From NCBI RefSeq assembly GCF_900240265.1, contig NZ_LT964739.1, positions 534,693 through 598,692 on the forward strand: a stretch of 64,000 bases of DNA. Reading direction: 5' to 3'. Both the position numbers and the translations under genes were made by a program. This DNA comes from Galactobacillus timonensis (lineage in GTDB: Bacteria; Bacillota_I; Bacilli_A; Erysipelotrichales; Erysipelotrichaceae). Every line of letters starts with the position of its first letter. Position 1 is the first letter of the stretch. Positions 61,557-64,000 of this stretch are shown here, piece after piece. The notes under the pieces are model-generated. The model was not told the origin of the DNA, made no database searches, and saw only the letters and a program-made list of their open reading frames with translations.

Positions 61557-62948
61557 ATGTCAGAACAGATCGATCAGAGACATCTCAAAGAAATTCTCCA
61601 GATTATAGAGACCACCGAAAACCCGGAGCAGCTCCGCGACAAACTCGACGACTACCATGAATATGATATCGGTGCCGTACTGCCGCAGCTGACGAAGGAA
61701 CAGCGCATCAAGCTTGTGCGCTCCCTCGATCTGCCCCGGCTCGCTGATATCTTTGAATATCTTGAAACCGAGGACGCCGAAGACTACCTCGAAGAACTGC
61801 CTGACGACCTGGCGGCACGCATCCTTTCCGCAATGGAAGTGGATGATGCCGTCGACTTTCTGAAGAACACCGTCAGCGAAAAGAAAGAGTCATGGCTCTC
61901 GCACATGAACATCGATGTCCGCGAAAACCTGACCAAACTCGCGGCATACGAAGAAGATACGATCGCATCCCGTATGACGACCAACTTCATCACCGTCCAT
62001 ACCGGATCCACCGTACCCGAAGCCATGAAACAGGTCGTAGCCCAGGCCGCGACCCACGACAACATCTCAACTATTTACGCCGTCAATGAAAAAGGCATCT
62101 TTGCCGGCGCCTTCTCATTGAAGGATCTGATCATCGCCCGCAAGGATACACCTTTGTCTGACATCATCGTCACCGCCTATCCTTCGGTCTATGCGACGGA
62201 AAAGATCTCTGATGTCCTCTCGTTGATTGAAAACTATTCCGAGGAATCGATCCCTGTCCTCTCCCGCGACAACAAAATTCTCGGCGTCGTCACCGCAAGC
62301 GACGTCGTCGAAGTCGTCGATGACGAAATGGGTGATGATTACGCAAAACTCGGCGGTCTCGGTGAAGAAGAAGATCTCAACGAACCGGTCAAGGAAAGCG
62401 TACGCAAACGTCTCCCGTGGCTCATCCTGCTGTTGTTCCTGGGGATGGTCGTGTCCTCGGTTGTCTCAGCTTATGAAACCGTCGTCGCACGGCTCACCAT
62501 CATCATGGCCTTCCAGTCCATGATCCTCGACATGTCCGGCAACGTCGGCACCCAGTCGCTTGCCGTCACGATCCGTGTCCTCATGGATGAAAACCTCCAG
62601 TCCAGCGCCAAAGGAAAGCTGCTGCGCAAAGAGATGGAAACCGGCCTCATCAACGGCCTCATCCTCGGCGTCATCGCCTTCTTCGGCGCCGGCATCTATA
62701 TTGTTCTGGCCAAGCACTATACCTTTGCCCAGGCCTTCCTGGTATCCGGCTGTATCGGTGCCAGCCTCATCCTCGCCATGTTCATATCGAGCATGGTAGG
62801 AACCGTCGTCCCGATGTTCTTTAAGAAGATCGGCGTCGACCCGGCGGTCGCCTCCGGGCCGCTCATCACAACCATCACCGACCTTGTCGGTGTCGTCAGC
62901 TATTATTCCCTCGCCTGGATTATGCTGGACCGCTTCACATCCATGTGA
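61557..62948 (+). CDS. mgtE: MgtE magnesium transporter
   Basis: This 463-residue transporter has an N-terminal superhelical domain (about 5-130), two CBS domains (about 140-255) that sense cytosolic Mg2+, a connecting helix and five transmembrane helices (KRLPWLILLLFLGMVVSSVV onward). The conserved QSMILDMSGNVGTQSLAV lines the pore. AAAGGAG precedes the ATG. It is convergent with the MFS gene with 5 bp between stops. Confidence 0.95.
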   Translation: MSEQIDQRHLKEILQIIETTENPEQLRDKLDDYHEYDIGAVLPQLTKEQRIKLVRSLDLPRLADIFEYLETEDAEDYLEELPDDLAARILSAMEVDDAVDFLKNTVSEKKESWLSHMNIDVRENLTKLAAYEEDTIASRMTTNFITVHTGSTVPEAMKQVVAQAATHDNISTIYAVNEKGIFAGAFSLKDLIIARKDTPLSDIIVTAYPSVYATEKISDVLSLIENYSEESIPVLSRDNKILGVVTASDVVEVVDDEMGDDYAKLGGLGEEEDLNEPVKESVRKRLPWLILLLFLGMVVSSVVSAYETVVARLTIIMAFQSMILDMSGNVGTQSLAVTIRVLMDENLQSSAKGKLLRKEMETGLINGLILGVIAFFGAGIYIVLAKHYTFAQAFLVSGCIGASLILAMFISSMVGTVVPMFFKKIGVDPAVASGPLITTITDLVGVVSYYSLAWIMLDRFTSM

Positions 62949-62953
62949 AGCTC

Positions 62954-64000
62954 TCAGCGATTATAAATTTTTGAAACCGCATTGCGGTGCAGCCCGATGA
63001 AAATGACGGCCGCACCCGCACATGCCAGCATATACAGCAGGATCACCAGCCGCGAACCGACCGTCTGTGACAATGCGCCGCCGCTCACTTCACCAATCAG
63101 TGCGCCGGCCGTATTAAGCATATTGAAGGCGCCGTTGAAGCGGCCCTTTTTTTCGTCCGGAACATAGGCCTGCGTCCCCGATACCCGGATCGTATAACTC
63201 GTAATGCCAAGTACACCGCTCACAAAGCACAGCACCGCCATCACCGGCACCGGGCAGAACAGATACAGACCCTCAATCAGATTCGTGGCCACATACACAA
63301 ACAGCGCAATTTCATACTTCTTCTGCCGCCTCATCGTATGGCGGTAGTGATAGTTGCCGCCCAGCGCCCGTCCCAGAAGTGCCATACCCCAGACGACCAT
63401 ATATACATATTCCCCATTGGCATACGTCTCACGGAAATACGGCAGCGTCAGCGCCGTCGAACAGCCGCCGACAATTGAGGAAGCCGCAAAGTAGAGCGTC
63501 ACATACCACAGCCCTCTTTCAGAATGCAGATACTGCATCCCCTCTTTCATATCTTTTATGACCTGCCGCGCCGCCTTTGTCTCGCTGCGCGTATTGCGCT
63601 GACGCGCAATGTATTTCTCATCGGCGCCAATCCGAGTCTCCATGCTCGCGGCAAGAAAGAAGCTGATCGCATCAATCACAAACACCGGCGCAATGCCCCA
63701 TCGATTGTAGACAAACGCCGCCACCGGGACCATAACCGCACTGATCGTTTCCAGAATGGCCGCAATCGAATAGGCACGCTGATAGTTTTCTTCCGCCACC
63801 AGTAACGGATAAAAGCTGTCATAGGCAACAGCATAGATGCTCGAAATCGAGCCGATCAAAAATAGATAAATACCAAGAAGCAGCGGCGAAAAATGATTTG
63901 TTGCCACCAGCAGGGCCGCCAGCCCATAGAGACCCGCCGAAAGAAAATCAAGCATATAGATGGCACGCTTGCGCGAAAAGCGATCCAGAATCGCTCCCGA
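62954..64000 (-). CDS. MFS transporter, N-terminus beyond the window
   Basis: The frame is open to the window edge; the first visible residues SGAILDRFSRKRAIY contain the MFS motif A-like GAxxDRFSRK between helices 2 and 3. About ten more hydrophobic helices follow. The overall pattern resembles MFS_3-type permeases (enterobactin exporter-like), often drug or siderophore efflux. Substrate unknown. Only about 349 C-terminal residues are visible. Confidence 0.85.
   Translation of the reverse strand, partial: SGAILDRFSRKRAIYMLDFLSAGLYGLAALLVATNHFSPLLLGIYLFLIGSISSIYAVAYDSFYPLLVAEENYQRAYSIAAILETISAVMVPVAAFVYNRWGIAPVFVIDAISFFLAASMETRIGADEKYIARQRNTRSETKAARQVIKDMKEGMQYLHSERGLWYVTLYFAASSIVGGCSTALTLPYFRETYANGEYVYMVVWGMALLGRALGGNYHYRHTMRRQKKYEIALFVYVATNLIEGLYLFCPVPVMAVLCFVSGVLGITSYTIRVSGTQAYVPDEKKGRFNGAFNMLNTAGALIGEVSGGALSQTVGSRLVILLYMLACAGAAVIFIGLHRNAVSKIYNR

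Overview
The window looks like a chromosomal segment of an anaerobic, fermentative Bacillota, probably a gut Erysipelotrichia-type bacterium. That placement is an inference from gene content: Firmicutes tmk-holB-ricT-rsmI order, a Met T-box, a QueT ECF component, an [FeFe] hydrogenase with rubredoxin modules, AzlCD, TelA, PrsW, and no respiratory genes. Most of it is ordinary housekeeping and surface/transport gene content packed in short operons, cut by several mobile elements.

Region by region. 1-1816: complete IS1182-type element. 2.0-9.6 kb (minus): a GYF-domain protein, an XRE/transmembrane/RCC1-like/FN3 protein, a PTS EIIC with an EIIB domain lacking its phosphocysteine, NAD kinase, and MetRS behind a T-box. 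9.9-18.4 kb: DUF2200 protein, [FeFe] hydrogenase with three rubredoxin-like tails, cold-shock protein, an unassigned coiled-coil protein, AzlCD exporter, a beta-helix lipoprotein, TelA. 18.5-24.8 kb: M16C peptidase, FAD oxidoreductase plus YdcF pair, DUF4428/SHOCT protein. 24.85-26.07 kb: IS1595-family element with 8-bp target duplication.

26.2-30.8 kb (minus) is the most unusual block: two tandem soluble FtsH-like AAA+ proteins whose zinc-peptidase motif is destroyed in both copies, then a WYL regulator, then a protein with uracil-DNA-glycosylase-like fold motifs. Overlaps and a terminator make it one operon. I do not recognise it as a described system; a stress or anti-phage role is an inference.

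30.9-37.2 kb (minus): tmk-holB-ricT-rsmI-prsW, with a transposase-less IscB element and its omega RNA inserted exactly between holB and ricT. The holB reading frame now ends inside the element and ricT has lost its ribosome-binding site. 37.3-45.1 kb: GNAT enzyme, VanY peptidase, QueT, nicotinamidase-like hydrolase, MTA/SAH nucleosidase, S9 peptidase, Nudix hydrolase, nucleotide hydrolase, tyrosine phosphatase and thioredoxin-reductase-like protein. 45.2-47.2 kb: CHAP protein, low-molecular-weight phosphatase, and a 415-bp tandem duplication carrying two copies of a 23-residue hydrophobic peptide that looks like a holin-like type I toxin. 47.2-54.4 kb: nitroreductase, patatin, a membrane GIY-YIG protein, phosphoglycerate mutase, DUF554, and an exported FMN/FAD reductase.

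54.4-58.4 kb is an insertion hotspot: an internally deleted IS1595 element (MITE-like), then a thioester-domain surface protein gene split by an IS110 element that has a visible candidate bridge RNA. 58.5-64 kb: a KdgT-type permease with an in-frame amber codon, an SDR dehydrogenase, a divergent PucR-type regulator, MgtE, and a truncated MFS transporter at the window edge.

A recurring feature is that several genes lack a Shine-Dalgarno sequence but have a -10-like hexamer exactly 6-7 nt before the start codon, suggesting leaderless mRNAs.
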